Part shown: positions 21,492 to 34,524 of the stretch, in pieces
How the letters are laid out: every line of letters starts with the position of its first letter
Numbering within the stretch: the first letter of the stretch is position 1
From: Anolis sagrei
Taxonomy: Eukaryota; Chordata; Lepidosauria; Squamata; Anolidae
Length of the DNA stretch: 64,000 nt
Direction: 5' to 3'
Assembly (NCBI RefSeq): GCF_037176765.1
Contig: NC_090025.1
Coordinates: forward strand, 166,210,822-166,274,821
Notes under the pieces: generated by a model
The model's database searches: none
Told to the model about the DNA's origin: nothing
The model's input: the letters and a program-made list of their open reading frames with translations, nothing else
Program-made: the position numbers and the translations under genes

Positions 21492-23159
21492 TAGTTTGGG
21501 ATAAGGCCAGGGGAGTTTTATTCTCCCAGTTTTTACCACTATACACAAGAAGAACACAAGATGATCCAGTCTAGATCTGACCAAAGACTTATCCATTCCA
21601 TAATTTTAGTTCAGTATTGCACTCACATAGCATGCAGCCATACTCTTCATCTTACAGGAGGAAGCCCATATGGAGGACATGAATGTAATAGCAGCTTCAC
21701 ACTTTTACTAGATCTTAGTGTGAGTATGCACTTCCAAATCACCCATCAACTTATGGTATTTCCATTAATTTAATAGTGTTTTCTTAAACAGGGAATGCTT
21801 AAAGGTGATATTGTCAGCTCCTTCCATAGAAATACAACATCCAGCACCTTGTATCTACGTATTAACCAAGGCTAACCATGTTAAACTTATAAGATCAGAT
21901 GGGATCCAGTGTCTTTAGGGTATTTAAGCCATCTCTGGTCTTACATTCATGTGCTGACTTATGAGTTTCCATTAAATTAATGGTTCTACTGTAATTAACA
22001 CTAACAGATTTAGGCCTAAACCTGAAATTAATTCCAGTTGTGCCAAGAAATATAGCAAGTTGATGGTATTTTTTAAGATACATGGCACAATACTTCTTGG
22101 GACCATTTATTTCTAATTTGGCAAACCCAACTACTTTCTAGGGAGTACCAAACTAAGAATTTCACTTGTTTCTGAAAGGGGAAAGGGTGCAGCCATTTTT
22201 ACAGTTCCAGTCATACGCAAGGTGCAGACCTTCACATTTCCAAATCTAGATTCGTGTTCAAGACTTGAATCAAAACAGATGGACTCCAAATAGCTTAACT
22301 GACTCAAAGTGGTTGACTCTATACATTTGGTGGAGGAAAACTTGTAGTGTCACAATGAAAGCTGTGCTCATATTTCCAAAGACTAGGAAAGTTGGCAGGA
22401 ATATTTAGGGAAAGGGTGGGAAATAAGGAGGGAAAGTGAGTGCTAAAGGCATCCAATGAACAGCTGCTTGGAGTTGTATTTAGATATGACAAACCAATGT
22501 GCCACTTCATACTAGTTATTCTGCCTATTTTTCCCAGGTTGCTCATTAGCATTTCTTATTTTTTCAAAGCAGAAGAGCAGAAAAGAAAACTGGCTTTCCA
22601 ATCCTAAGTGTTCTAGGCTGGTGCCATTGCATTTAATGGGAATTACTCTCAAGCAACTGTGTAGATCTGCTAATAAATACTTGCCCCACAGGTTGAGAGT
22701 TTTTTTATACAAACCAAAGTTTGGAAAATTTATGAAGGTTCTGCATATCTGTAGCAACATGAAAGAACTAGAAAAGTATTACCACTTCTCACCAAATCTC
22801 TCAGATCAAGTGGCCATGGACTATGCTGGCTGTGGGATTCTGGAAGTCACCGTCTAACATAGCATTTACAAGCTCTACAGAAAAAGAAGAGAGCGCCTGG
22901 ACAAAGCAAGGTATACAAGAATGAAAAGAGGACACAAGCAAGGAGAGAGAGAGAGAGAGAGAACGACTTATTCTCTGAAGATATATAGCAAAGCTACAAA
23001 ACTTGACTCATATGTGTCTTGCTTTTTAATTTATGAGAGGTGCTAAGTTACACCAGTCAGCATAAATCATGCTTCTTGGCTAAGCAATGGGGAAGGGAGG
23101 GCTAGGAAAAGTGAGTAAAGCAAGAGTATAGCCCACTACTCTTCTTGTGTGGACAAAGC
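21492..23159. other. Unique intergenic sequence
   Basis: Only a (GA)n run at about 22945-22962 stands out. No exon recognised. Confidence 0.4.
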
Positions 23160-24040
23160 TGTTGCAGCCCAGCCGCCTGCATGACTCCTTTTCACCCAAA
23201 TACTACACAGTTCAACAATAAGTAATGTTTATTTTAAAAAAGAGTACATAATAAAAAGGCAGTTTCAAAAATGAGTAGACAATAACAATAATAAATAAAT
23301 AAATAAATAACTTTATTTGTACCTCACCCTGTCTCCCCAAGGGACTCAGGGTGGCTCACTATAATCCAAAAGTCATTCCAAAATCAGCAGACTAAGCAAT
23401 AACTAAGGTATAATCAAAAACCAGATTGTAAAAGTATTTTCAAAGTTATATTCATAAGCTTGATATTCTTGAGTGTAACAAATAGCAGTGACCAACTCTG
23501 AATATGAATCCAAAATCCCAAAAGGTAAAAACAAGAAACAGTAATCCAGGGATTCCACGCCTTAAGCCAAAATTATATCCAAAGCATGAAAACTTGAACC
23601 AAGAATTGTAATCCAATCAAGAGGCATTGATCTTAAACAGGAAAGCAAGATACAGAACCAAAGACAAGAACTCCTAACTCGGAGCTCCCCAGACAGGGGA
23701 CTTGACCCATGAAAATCCAGCGTTGATCTCCCAATGAACATTATCTCAAAATGCTTAAAAATTCTAATTCTTACCCATGCCATCACTCTTTCTTACACCT
23801 GGGTTCCCTCTGCTTATGTTTCAGTCTCTGGAAACAACAAACTTTTCTTTGCTTCACACTATCTCTTCATAACTGTAATCAAATTATAGGCAGAGTAACT
23901 GGCAGAGTTCCTGTCTCCTCCACATTCCTTTCAGAGTCAATCCCAGGTAGATTCTCATGAGAACCACTTTCTGTTTCCCTAACAACAGCTCTAACCGAAC
24001 CATTCCCATCATCAGGAGGAATACTTCATTTTCCCCCACA
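23160..24040 (-). mobile_element. LTR-like fossil (tentative) with CR1 insert
   Basis: On the minus strand it would begin TGTGGGGGAAAATGAAG and end GGGCTGCAACA. A CR1 3' end (AATAAATAAATAAATAAC then AAGGGACTCAGGGTGGCTCA) is inserted at about 23282-23420. No second copy in the window confirms the borders, and no flanking duplication is visible. Confidence 0.3.
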
Positions 24041-24070
24041 GAAATAAGAGGTACAAAAGTAAAAATCTCA

Positions 24071-24606
24071 GGGCTCTTCCACACAGGAATATAACCCAGA
24101 ATAGGTAAAGGTAAAGGTAGTCCCCTGACATTAAGTCCAGTCATGTCTGACTCTGGGGTGTGGTGCTCATCTCCATTTCTAAGCCGAAGAGCCAGCGTTG
24201 TCCGTAGACACCTCCAAGGTCATGTGGTCGGCATGACTGCATGGAGTGCCGTTACCTTCCCGCCGGAGCGGTACCTATTGATCTACTCACCTTTGCATGT
24301 TTTCAAACTGCTAGGTTGGCAGAAGCTAGGGCTGACAGCGGAAGCTCACGCCACTCCCCGGGATCGAACCTGCGACCTTTCAATCAACAAGCTCAGCAGC
24401 TCAGTGCTTTAACCCACTGCGCCACCGGGGGCTCCATAACCCAGAATAGAAACCCAATTCTAAGCAAATATTGTGGGATAACCCAGAATAGAAAGGCAGA
24501 AATCCCCCAATATTTGCTTAGAATTGGGTTATCTGAGTCCACACTGCCATATATTCCAGTTCAATGCAGATAATGTGGGGTTTTATTCAGCTGTGTGGAA
24601 GGGGCC
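24071..24606. mobile_element. PIF/Harbinger-type MITE carrying a SINE
   Basis: Outer ends GGGCTCTTCCACACAG and CTGTGTGGAAGGGGCC are flanked by TCA at 24068-24070 and 24607-24609. The SINE at 24104-24435 is nested inside with its own target duplication, so the MITE is older. Confidence 0.75.
24104..24435 (-). mobile_element. tRNA-headed SINE, family A, exact 13-bp target duplication
   Basis: A full-length copy flanked by ATAACCCAGAATA at 24091-24103 and 24436-24448. The exact duplication and well-kept tRNA-like head suggest a fairly recent insertion. Confidence 0.95.
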
Positions 24607-24609
24607 TCA

Positions 24610-25285
24610 GACTCCACCAAAAAGCCCTACTCCTCATCCTCAGAGACCTCATAGACCTCAACAAAAGCATGGACTTTTGGTTATGTATTCTTCCTCATTA
24701 ATACCTTTTGCCATCTTGTCCACTCATGGTCTTCCTCAGTCAGCATTCTGGTAATTTCTTCCCAGCTAATGCGTTCCAATTGTGATTATTCATCTCTTTT
24801 GTCCACATCACTTCTCCAAGCTATAAAACCTGGTCCTTGTTTGATTTGTTAGCTCCTTGATCTATTCTGTCTTTTATCACACAATATAGTTCAAGTCGAC
24901 AATGGGTTCATGTCACCACAAATTGGACTATTATTGCTCTCTCCATTGTGCATAAATCAGGAAAGTCTGCATGGTGGGAAACTCAACCTGTAGTGGCAAT
25001 AGAATACACTCCATACACCCACTCAGACCACAAACAATCAGAAGCACAGGTTCTGCTAAGAGTGTGCAACTTGCTGAAATATATCCCACCCTTTTAAACT
25101 TAGTTGTTGTTTATTATACTTCTTTGGTGTTACAATTTGTTCATTATGTTTGATTCCTGTGTAAAGTAGTTTCTTGGAACCTAAAAATCTTATGAACAAC
25201 TGTTGGAAAGCATTATCTGTTCTTTGGTAGTGATGAAGATTTCATCATTCTAGAGGTAGCCATGAATTACCAGCTAGTACTACTG
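24610..25285. other. Unique intergenic sequence
   Basis: AT-rich; nothing recognised. Confidence 0.4.
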
Positions 25286-25585
25286 CAGCTTTTGAGTAAA
25301 ATTTGTTATCATAATTACATCTCGTCAGTGAAGTTTGTTCAACTTCCCATTGAATATTACATTTCTAACTCTTCATCATAGCTTGTTCAACTTTTCATTG
25401 CAATTATTGAAGGACATATATTTTGAAAACTTGGTAAGGGTTGATTTTGCAATCTGCAAGCTTGTCACAATCAGAGCTCTTCAATAAATCTTGTTCAACT
25501 CCTCATCATACATCACAAGTACAGCTTTTAAGTAAAGCTTGTCCAACTTCCCAGCACACTTGTTATATGGTTTGAATACTTACAG
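25286..25585. repeat. Degenerate ~50-bp tandem repeat
   Basis: The core CTTGTTCAACTTCYCA recurs at about 25334, 25382, 25490 and 25538, at intervals of 48, 108 and 48 bp. AGCTTTTRAGTAAA precedes it at 25287 and 25523. About five to six decayed units. Confidence 0.6.
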
Positions 25586-25650
25586 ACAATAATTTTCTGA
25601 TGACTTCTATTTGTATTAATTTCTAAATTCACTTTATGTAATCATCCAAC

Positions 25651-25694
25651 TGCCATGGCTGTGAGTGAATTTCCCTTCACTCACAGCCATGGCA
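25651..25694. repeat. Perfect 19-bp hairpin, 6-nt loop
   Basis: Arm TGCCATGGCTGTGAGTGAA at 25651-25669, loop TTTCCC, exact reverse complement at 25676-25694. Confidence 0.95.
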
Positions 25695-26089
25695 CAGCGA
25701 TGGCAGTAAGGGTAGACTTCTCTCGCTTCCTGTTCTGTCTCCCCCATTTTTAATTATGAGTCATTTGTGAGTCAGATGTTTGTAACTTGGGGAATGTATT
25801 TAATATCATTGTATTATTTTCTGATGTACATTGTATGTTCTTTAGCAACGTTGTTTACTTATGGACTTCAGTTGTTAATGTTAAGTATTCTCTTATTTTG
25901 TATGTTTTTATTGTATATATAGTATTTACATTCACTTCTTTATTTGGATTGTTTATTCCCTCCCTTGGGTTTAAACTGAAAACATGGATTTGGGACCAGG
26001 CATTCGGACAATCATGCAGATAAAGAAAGGACTTTGAGAATGACCAGGAAATGACTAATGGAATGGAATTTGTAACTCTGAAAGACGAA
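25695..26089. other. Unique intergenic sequence
   Basis: AT-rich; nothing recognised. Confidence 0.4.
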
Positions 26090-26301
26090 CGCTGAGCATG
26101 TGAATAGTTTTTATATGATGTGATGTATATTGATTGTTATGATTGTTTTAACTGTGATAATTGTTTTAACTATGGTTTTGGTACACTATGTATAATTTTT
26201 GTATAGGCATTGAATTGTGCCTTTTGTAAGCCGCTCTGAGTCCCCCCTCGGGGGTTGAGAAGGGCGGGATAAAAGTACCTGAAATAAATAAATAAATAAA
26301 T
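26090..26301 (+). mobile_element. CR1 LINE 3' end
   Basis: GTAAGCCGCTCTGAGTCCCC, CTCGGGGGTTGAGAAGGGCG and GGATAAAAGTACCTGAAATA plus (AATA)n form the canonical CR1 3' UTR end. Confidence 0.8.
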
Positions 26302-27074
26302 AGTTGCATTTTTGGTCCTTGTTTGAACACTTCCTTGTTGATTTGAGTCCATGGCAAGGCAATCAACAATAAACACAGGCCAGCTGGTCAAGCGTCTTCA
26401 CAAAAGTGAGATATCTAATGTTGTTTAAATTCTAGCAAGTAATCTAAATCTATCTCAATCTATCTAAAGGTTATGTAATTCTTCGCCCTTAATTTGGTGT
26501 AACATTTCCTCTTATAGGGAAATATCTAAGAGGCCATCCTATCCGTATCTCCTCTTGAAAGACGGAGAATGGAATTCCTCACAGCAGCTAATGACTTGGC
26601 TTGGGACCTAGCCTGCCCATTGCAGCTCTCATTTAATCAATTGGCATGTAGGGCATGGCAGGACACTCTGAAATGCTGGCCAGAAAATCCACAGACTGAC
26701 CTGGTAATCCCATAGAAAGGCAGGCCTGCATCAGTGCTTCTTGTCAATTAAGCAGCAGGGTTTAACACCAGAAACCCCTTAGGGCCCCTGCTCTTGGTAC
26801 AATATTTTCTGGTAGCAAGGAAATGGGCAATGGAAAAGAAGAGGCAACTTACTTACCATATCTGCTCTCTAACTCAGATTTAAGCATGCGCCATAAATCT
26901 CCCTTCCCCAGGGAAACTGTCATTGAATGAGGGGTCTCAAAAACAGAGCTCTCCAAGCACACTTACCAGAATACAGCGCCCAAAATTGTTAAAGAGAAAA
27001 TGATGACAGTGTCAACATTCAACGTGCCCAAGCAATCATGGACTTATCCACACTGGCCATTTAATCAACAGCAA
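26302..27074. other. Unique intergenic sequence
   Basis: Nothing recognised. Confidence 0.4.
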
Positions 27075-28110
27075 GTTTGAAGAAGTACTGCTCCCATGGG
27101 AGGCTGAGTCTACACAGTTCAGTGGGACCAAACCAATTCAGCCCAGCTAAAGAGTCACCTTACCTTCCCTATCGCCATCATCACTACCAGACAGCCACAG
27201 AGCTTCTGGAGACCTCCTGGTTGTCATGGGTCTTGACTATGGTGGTCCACGTATTAGTTACCTCAAGATTACAATGCACTTTACTTGGGGCTGCACTTGA
27301 AGACAGCCTGGAAACTGCAGCTAGTGCAGAGATCAGCAGCCAGGTTGATAACTGGAGTGAACTACAGGAAGTGGTCAACCCCTCTGTTCAAATAGCTCAA
27401 TTGGCCGCCGATAAATTTCCAGTCTCAATTCAAGGTGCAGGTTATCACCTATAAAGCCCTATATGGTTTGGGACCGGCTTATCTTCATGACCGCATCTTC
27501 CCCTATGAACCTATGTGATCTCTAAGATCTTCTGGGGAGGCCCTTTTCTTGCTCCTGCCCCCATCACAAATATGGTTGGTGTAGATGAGAGAGAGAACCT
27601 TCTCGGTGGTGGCCCCCCGGCTCTGGAACTTTCTTCCCAGTGAGATTAAACTGGCATCCACCTTGTCCACTTTCCAAAAAGAACTAAAGACATGGATGTT
27701 CCACTGTGCCTTCAAGTAGATAGTTCCCCAAATAATTTTTGCTCCCAATTTGATCCATAATTAGATATTACACATCACCACTGCTCCCTTTTAGAGACAT
27801 AGTGCTCTCCTTGCACTACCACCGAGGTCCTAATCTTGTCATCTGCCTTTAGCACTTTATCCATCAACCCTATCCTTTGGCAAGTGATTTGCACCAGTCG
27901 CCCACCCGAACTCAGAATTGTGCACTACTCAGACCACTGAAGGTCATTAGATGTTCACTATGTATTGATTTCTGTGGTTGTTTTATATTGTTGAAATGTT
28001 TTTATGAATTTTATTTTTATATGTTAACTATGTTGAATTTCAGGCTTGTCCCCAGGTAAGCCCACCCCGAGTCCCTTCAGGGAGATAGAGGCAGGGTACA
28101 AAAATAAAGC

Positions 28111-28155
<45 letters not shown>
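27075..28155 (+). mobile_element. CR1 LINE, 5'-truncated
   Basis: Decayed CR1 RT C-terminal blocks: HVLVTSRL, then a segment matching LGPAYLHDRIFPYEP, then FSVVAPRLWNFLP with GGTGGTGGCCCCCCGGCTCT. The 3' UTR has CCACCCCGAGTCCCTTCAGG and ends in (ATT)n at about 28112-28155. Many frameshifts. Confidence 0.8.
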
Positions 28156-29360
28156 GGGTGCTCCATATGGCTGTCAGCAGAGGTACATATGCAACCATGG
28201 AGAAGGCAAGTCACACAAGGGCCTCTGCAAATCTGAATGCAGCCAGATAAAGCATTGGTGATTGGATTGAAATAAAACAGGTGTAATTTTTAGAGTCCAG
28301 TTTTTCAAGGCCTCTTTATAGCACTGGTGACACCATTCATATTCAGTGTATCCTGTATTTGAGCCTTCAAACTTTCCTGAATTTAGACTTCTCCTGGAAC
28401 TGGGCTTCTGTATAACTTCGATGGATATTCCCCATTTTGTCTTGTACAAAAGTTGATTGGGTATCATAGCATCAAGACAATGAAAATGTCTTCCTTAATT
28501 TAATCAAAATATTGCTGGGCAAGGCATGTGAGGGATCTATTCTGCCAAAGAGAATGCACATACATTGTAACAGAAAGAAAACTGGTCCACAAAGCAGAAT
28601 TGCTTTTTCCATTTTGGTTCTTTCATTATCCAGGTATATCAGAGCAATCATATTATCCTTCAAAGCAGCTGAAATGTCCCCGCATAAATACCCAGAAGCT
28701 TTTTATAAGTTCAACTAATTATAGTGCCACAGTTTTCAGAAGCCTCCACTGCAATTCACTCCACATGAGGAAAAACCCCTGGAAATCAAGGTTACTCAGC
28801 ATTTTTTAAAAACTGACCTACTGTTGAAACACTGTTTGCATAACTAAAGCACCACTTTCCTTTTAATTTCAGCGTTCTTTGGGCTTTTCCAAACTGGTAT
28901 AAAGAAGTGTGCATTTTCACAATTTATTGTATATATTTGTGGGTAAGTCTTGTAATTTTAGTTAAAATAATCATCCCAAAAAACCTGGGTTGATTTATCC
29001 ATGGGTCAATGCAAGTAATATACCAAAGATCTTATCAAAAAGGAACCACTCCATTCTCTGAGTAGAATAGCAAAAGCTGAGACCTTTGTCTGTCCTGGAA
29101 AAACCTGTAAAATAATTTTGTCTACTGTTCCACCACAGTGGCATTTCTGGCACTTTTGAAAGTACGGGCAGGAAAGTGGCAGTGGTAGCTCTTGGTGCTT
29201 TCTCTCAAAAGTATGTCAAGACAATAGAGAGGGTCAGTACTTCTTCTGGTTTTTCCCAAGGAACCCTATGTTTTCAGCTTTTTATTACTCTATTAAGAGA
29301 ACAATCTTCTTGTCTGAGAAGAGTGGCAAAATGTCTTTTGCATGCCTAGGTGGGGAAAAT
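28156..29360. other. Unique intergenic sequence
   Basis: No exon or repeat recognised. Confidence 0.4.
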
Positions 29361-29363
29361 AAT

Positions 29364-29401
<38 letters not shown>

Positions 29402-29690
29402 GTTTATTTTTATACCCTGCCACCATCTCCCCGAAGGGACTCAGGGCGGCTTACAAGGGAACAAGTCGGAAAATATAGATTAAAACACACACAATAAAAT
29501 AAAATGAAATAAAATAAAATTGACAACATCAGAAAAACATTACGACCACAGTAACATTTTAAAAACAGTATCATGGCTGAAAGGTTAAGTGCTGAGTGCG
29601 GAAGGATCAGGGAATGTACGATTGTACCTAGATAAAACCCAGAGAAAGTGCAAGATGCACTTCAATTCAATTAAGGTCACAGCTAGGAGG
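29361..29690 (-). mobile_element. CR1 LINE 3' end
   Basis: (AAC)n at 29365-29400, then ATACCCTGCCACCATCTCCC and CGAAGGGACTCAGGGCGGCT, with decayed 3' UTR after it. Confidence 0.7.
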
Positions 29691-32600
29691 GGAAATGGTG
29701 GCAGTGTCCTAAGACTGCCCTGGCAGTTTCCCTTCTCCATGAAATGATTCTCAACTCATCTATGGAGCACATCAACATCCAACCACAAATATGTCCTTCT
29801 TCATATTGGAAGTGAACAAAAAGTAACTTCCCAGCTACTTCCTTCAAAAGGAAGGAAGGAAGGCAGGTAGGTCCTGGGCCTAAAATATCTCTGGAAGTCC
29901 TAAAACTAAGGCAAAAACATGCCCCCATACCCACTAGAGGGCATTTGTGAGCAAAGATTTGGGGATTTGTGAAAGAAGGATGGAGTAGGAGTATATTCTG
30001 CCGCACAAAAGTCCCTAGTTCCTGATGTGCTGATTGCAGAATCTTATTAATAATTAAATTCACTCTCAAAGAAATCTTGGAGATATCTTTAATGCTAGGT
30101 TACTACTTTGCAGCAAAGTTACAAATGAAGATAACCCAGGCAACTTCTCAATTCAATATCCCAAAAGCCGCACAGCTCAACTCCCAAAAGTTCCTCCAGT
30201 CAGCCTCCTGGTCTTCCACTCTGAGCCGGGTTGCTGCTGGTCCATGGCAAGAATGTGTTAACATACACTAAAAACTCGGGAATAGCTTTGGTGGATTAAA
30301 CAGCACTGCAATTAAACTTTTCAGTGCTGCCTTTTTCAACAAATGTAAATTAGATTACCCCCTTCCATTGCCAGTTGTTAAGTCTGAGGACCTCATTGCA
30401 TTGAGATTGAGAAGCATCTTCTCTGTGCTTCTCTGCACTGCTAACATGCTGCCAGCACAGAATACCCAAAGCCCATCATGTGACGCAAGGCTACTTCTGG
30501 CAGGGCTCTGTTGGACTCTGTGCTGGCAGCATTCTGGCAGCATGGAGAAATTGGGTGCAAAGAAGTTGGAGAGGAAGCGGGGGACAGTGGGGAAAAGTTA
30601 TGGGGAGGGATCCCATGACCCACAAGAGTAAGGGGATGAAACATTCTTCTGCCCCACAGTTTCCCCTGCTGTTCCCCCAGATTATCAGTCTCAATATGAT
30701 GAGGTCCTGGGAGAGTGCCCCCAAAGTACACAAGTCCAGCAGGCTGAGAGATTCTGGAAACTGAAATCCCAAAAAGTAACTTCTACTGACTATGGTGGCA
30801 GCATGTCAAGCAGCACTACGCAGCTGTTTCTTGTCTTCTTTTTAATTTCCCACAACGTTCCAAAGTAAAATGAGGTCAGGAACACAATCTGTGGGAAATG
30901 AAAAATGTGGTTGGAACTACTTTTTCAAGATAAGGAAAATAATTAAGTGGGAGGGACAAAGCAGACATTAGCAGCAGGTCCTGCAAAGGCCCTGGGGCAT
31001 TGGCAGTTGCCCAGAAATGCCACATTCTGATGCCAACCCTGTTACTTTCCTTGACTCACCATTACACAAATCACTTCTGGGTTTTAGAAAGCAAGTTTAA
31101 GAAAATGGATTTGAGCTGTTGGTTTTCCAGATGTGTCCAACTATAGGTTTTATCATGATGAGAGTGGCATACCTTCAAACAATTCACAGATGACAGATTA
31201 GTGTTTACACCTTATTTTATTTTTTGGTTATGTAATATTTCATGTTTATTTTATTTAAATAATATTTGTCTTTACTGTTCTAATGTAGCACAAATCCTAT
31301 GTAAAATCATACTACGTATTTTTTACATTAATATTGAAATCTAAAATATATACATAAAGTCTTTACCTGGATGTATTTGGCCAAAAAATATCGAAGTGTG
31401 GTCAAGAATAGCAAAAGTTGTAAACAAGGAAGAATGCACTTTGTTTTTAGCTAAGCCTACTGCGAAGGACAACATTCTGCCTCCTTCTCCCTTTCCCTCT
31501 ATTGAGTTAGTTGAGTGTAAACTACTTTTATACATTGAACCCAATTTTCAATAATGGCATAAACTAAGGGTAAAGAAGAGAATTGGGAGAAGGAGAGAAA
31601 AATTGGGACATTAGAAGCTTAAAAATTAGAATGGGTTATGATTGTACCTGCTGAATTAGGATATCTGTAAAGTCTGGGATTGGCCAACCCATGTGGGGGA
31701 CACCATGTTACTCAGTCTCACTTGTTTGATCCAAAATGGTCCCTCACATTTATTTAAAAAATACCTGGCTTCAACTTGTGCCTTCATGCTCTAATGGACA
31801 CTTCCCCGCTCTAGAAATTTTGTTTGCAATTCTCTCACAGGATGTTAAAGTCCATCTTCTTTGTGAGATAGTTTTTTAAAAAAATGTCTGGATATTTTTC
31901 TGTCTCCCATGGTCATTGGGCTCCTTTTATGGAGCTATTAAGTCTTATAGGTTCCTTAATCCCCCCAACTAAATTTATCAGCTGTTGATTGCAGCCAAGA
32001 GTTAAGCTAAATTAAACTTTGGAATCCCACGCAGAGTGTATCAGATGCACTCAAGTGAAGGGGAGGTGGAGCTGAAAGCTCCCAAGTGGCCTAATTACAA
32101 GCTGCCAAGATACCCATCCTTCTCATCAGAGGGTTCTTTTTCACCTCTTCAAGCCTGTTGCAGCCTTGGTGCCTTTGGTGTGACAGAAAGCCGATCTAGG
32201 GATGCCACCTGCCACTCAAACCCCTTCGGTCCAGCAGATGTGTGTACATAAGCACTAAATTGGAATATGTGCATGCTGGGTCAGGCTTGAGTGGAAATCT
32301 TGATTTGGCTCTGCATTTGTGACACAATGCTTCAACCTGTCTGCAAATCTGCAGTCTAGGAATTCAACTACACATAATGTCAAATGCATCATTTTAATGG
32401 AAACAATGTAGTATTTGGATTGAATGTATTTCTTTTAAAACTCATTTATTGCGGCATAGTTTTCAGAAAAAAAATATTGTGCCCATTTTGATTTGGGAAG
32501 GAGAAGTGTCACCTTTTTTTAAAAAAAATGTATAGATTGGGCCATCCCCTCACTTGGCACATGGCTGGGAACCTTGTTCTGACTTTAGATCAAGTGACTT

Positions 32601-32954
32601 TGCAAATGGGGCTTGCCAGCGTACATAGCAGGAAAGACATTGGTGGTGTTTCAAAAGCCTTGAGGAGGAAGACATTAGGTTATTTTACCTTTTCAATGCT
32701 GAAGGGCCCAATCAACCCCCTCAACACTGATCTTCCATATTTCTTATTATTAATACATAAGAAATATGGTGCATTATGAAAATGTCTGGCACTGAGGAAA
32801 GGAACTCTGGGATCAAATACTCAATTGCAAATGGTTTGTGTTTTTCTGATTTAAACAACTGCAGATTTATTATCGAATCTAACCAGAACTAGACAGTTAA
32901 GCACAGGAGACAACAGAAAGTGAGAGAAATCTACCACTCAAAATGGTAATTCAC
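29691..32954. other. Unique intergenic sequence
   Basis: A 128-codon minus-strand frame at 29683-30069 shows no recognisable domain or splice context. An inverted repeat lies at 30446-30532. I see no other structure in 3.2 kb, making this one of the largest repeat-poor stretches here. Confidence 0.4.
30446..30532. repeat. 15-bp perfect inverted repeat, 57-nt spacer
   Basis: ATGCTGCCAGCACAG at 30446-30460 and CTGTGCTGGCAGCAT at 30518-30532. TTCTGGCAGCAT is repeated directly afterwards. Confidence 0.85.
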
Positions 32955-33145
32955 TCCTGGCATTTCCTTATGTGTGACTTAAATTCCTCCCCACTTAAGC
33001 GGTATCTATTCACGTTGCTGTTTTCGAAACTGCTAGGTAGTCGGAAGCTGGGCTAAAGGCCAGGAACTCACCCTCACCCGGGCTTCGAACTGTTAATCTT
33101 TTGGTTGGCAAGATTTACTGCAGCTGGCAGTTCACCTGCTGTTCT
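32955..33145 (-). mobile_element. Old tRNA-derived SINE related to family A
   Basis: GCTGTTTTCGAAACTGCTAG, then GGAAGCTGGGCTAAAGGCCA and CGGGCTTCGAACTGTTAATC keep the order of the family A SINE (GTTTTCAAACTGCTAGGTTG, then AGAAGCTGGGGC, then B box) but with strong divergence. Confidence 0.6.
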
Positions 33146-33165
33146 AAAGACCAGACTATCATTCC

Positions 33166-33193
<28 letters not shown>
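33166..33193. repeat. (GT)n microsatellite
   Basis: A GT run of about 28 bp next to the LTR-like sequence. Confidence 0.9.
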
Positions 33194-33196
<3 letters not shown>

Positions 33197-34177
33197 CATG
33201 AATGACTTTTCAATAACTTTGAAGCATAGGTTCTTTTTATTGCAATTTCCAGTGTGAGAGGGTACATCAGATTACAGAAAAAAAATTAGACGTACAGACA
33301 TTGGACATACAGACATACAGATTCTATGCAACTATGTTGGATTTACAATTACATTGGTTAACAAACAAAAAAAGGGGAATTACATTTTGACTCAACATTC
33401 ACACCACATGTACAAGTATTCATCCTCAGGCATTCAAATATTACCATATCATTTTCTCCCTCCTTGGAGAAGCACCTGTTAGGTCAGACCCTGCTTTCCT
33501 GCAGCCTGCCAATGCATAGTTCCATAACTATGCATTGTTCCAATTCCAATTTTTTAATTCCAATTAAAATCACTACATAACTTCAAAATGCCAAAATGCC
33601 AAAACTTCTTCCCTAAGAACAATGCCAAGGACCAGATCTCTTTTTTCCATACTGCAGAATCTGACTGCCTACACAAAATCTAAGACTCCAAAAGTGCACT
33701 TCTTCCTCTTCCCTTGAGAAAGAAGCCCCAAAGTGACCAGACTGCTCCCGTGCAAATCTGGCACTATCATAGGTACATTATCTCTCTCCTTCCCATGGAG
33801 CAGAGCATGGTGGGTGGAACAGACTCCTCAGGTCTACCACACTTTATTAGACTTCGTCTTTTATAGGAATATTCTGTTGATGTAGTCCCAAAGTTGTAAA
33901 TTAATGATAGACGTCTTCCATCCTGGCTCCATCTCAGTTTCCTGGCCAGATGTTGATTTTCTTGATTGGTGTTGATCTTATGTTGACTTCTTTCGTAACA
34001 TTGTAAACATTTCTGTTATCACTGTCCCAATTCTTATCAGAGTTTACTCTTAAATTCTTATTAGCATCTTTTAATTACAGTCTAGCAAGCAGGTAGTTAG
34101 TCATTGCAGGCCTGGGTCTTTTACTGGTGTTTCCAAAATTATTAGCTCCATACATCCTTCCATTCATTCCCACACAT
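33194..34177 (-). mobile_element. LTR-like fossil (tentative)
   Basis: On the minus strand it would begin TGTGTGGGAATGAATGG and end GTCATTCATGACA, with GCAATAAAAAGAACC about 45 bp before the end as polyadenylation-like site. Base composition and organisation resemble a solo LTR. There is no second copy in the window and no clear flanking duplication. Confidence 0.35.
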
Positions 34178-34524
34178 CATATTAAATCCACATTTATCAA
34201 ATCTGCATATTGAATTTCTTATTATATATTTGCATGTATGTATGGCTGGAGCTACACTTAAAATGTATTTGTTTTGTTGTCTACACACAGAGAAACAGTC
34301 GGATTTTTAATATGCCCCAACTATATTATTTATCATATGTAAATGTACAAGATGAGAGAAGAACATCCAGCCTCTGTGCTGCTCAGAATCCTCATTCAAA
34401 TGTCTTCTGCCCTTCTCTCCTATTCATGATGATAAATCAGAGAAAAGGGGCTATTTTACATCTGAGAGAGATTTGCATGTCATAGGATTTTCCTTTTGGG
34501 AATAGCAAGGTTTTACATAGCATG
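34178..34524. other. Unique intergenic sequence
   Basis: Nothing recognised before the hairpin at 34525. Confidence 0.4.

Noticed and set aside
24350-24432. tRNA gene suspected from A and B boxes
   Set aside because: It is the head of a SINE with a long body and target duplications; no cloverleaf acceptor stem.
29683-30069. 128-codon minus-strand frame
   Set aside because: No recognisable motif, partly next to a CR1 tail; no support for a gene.
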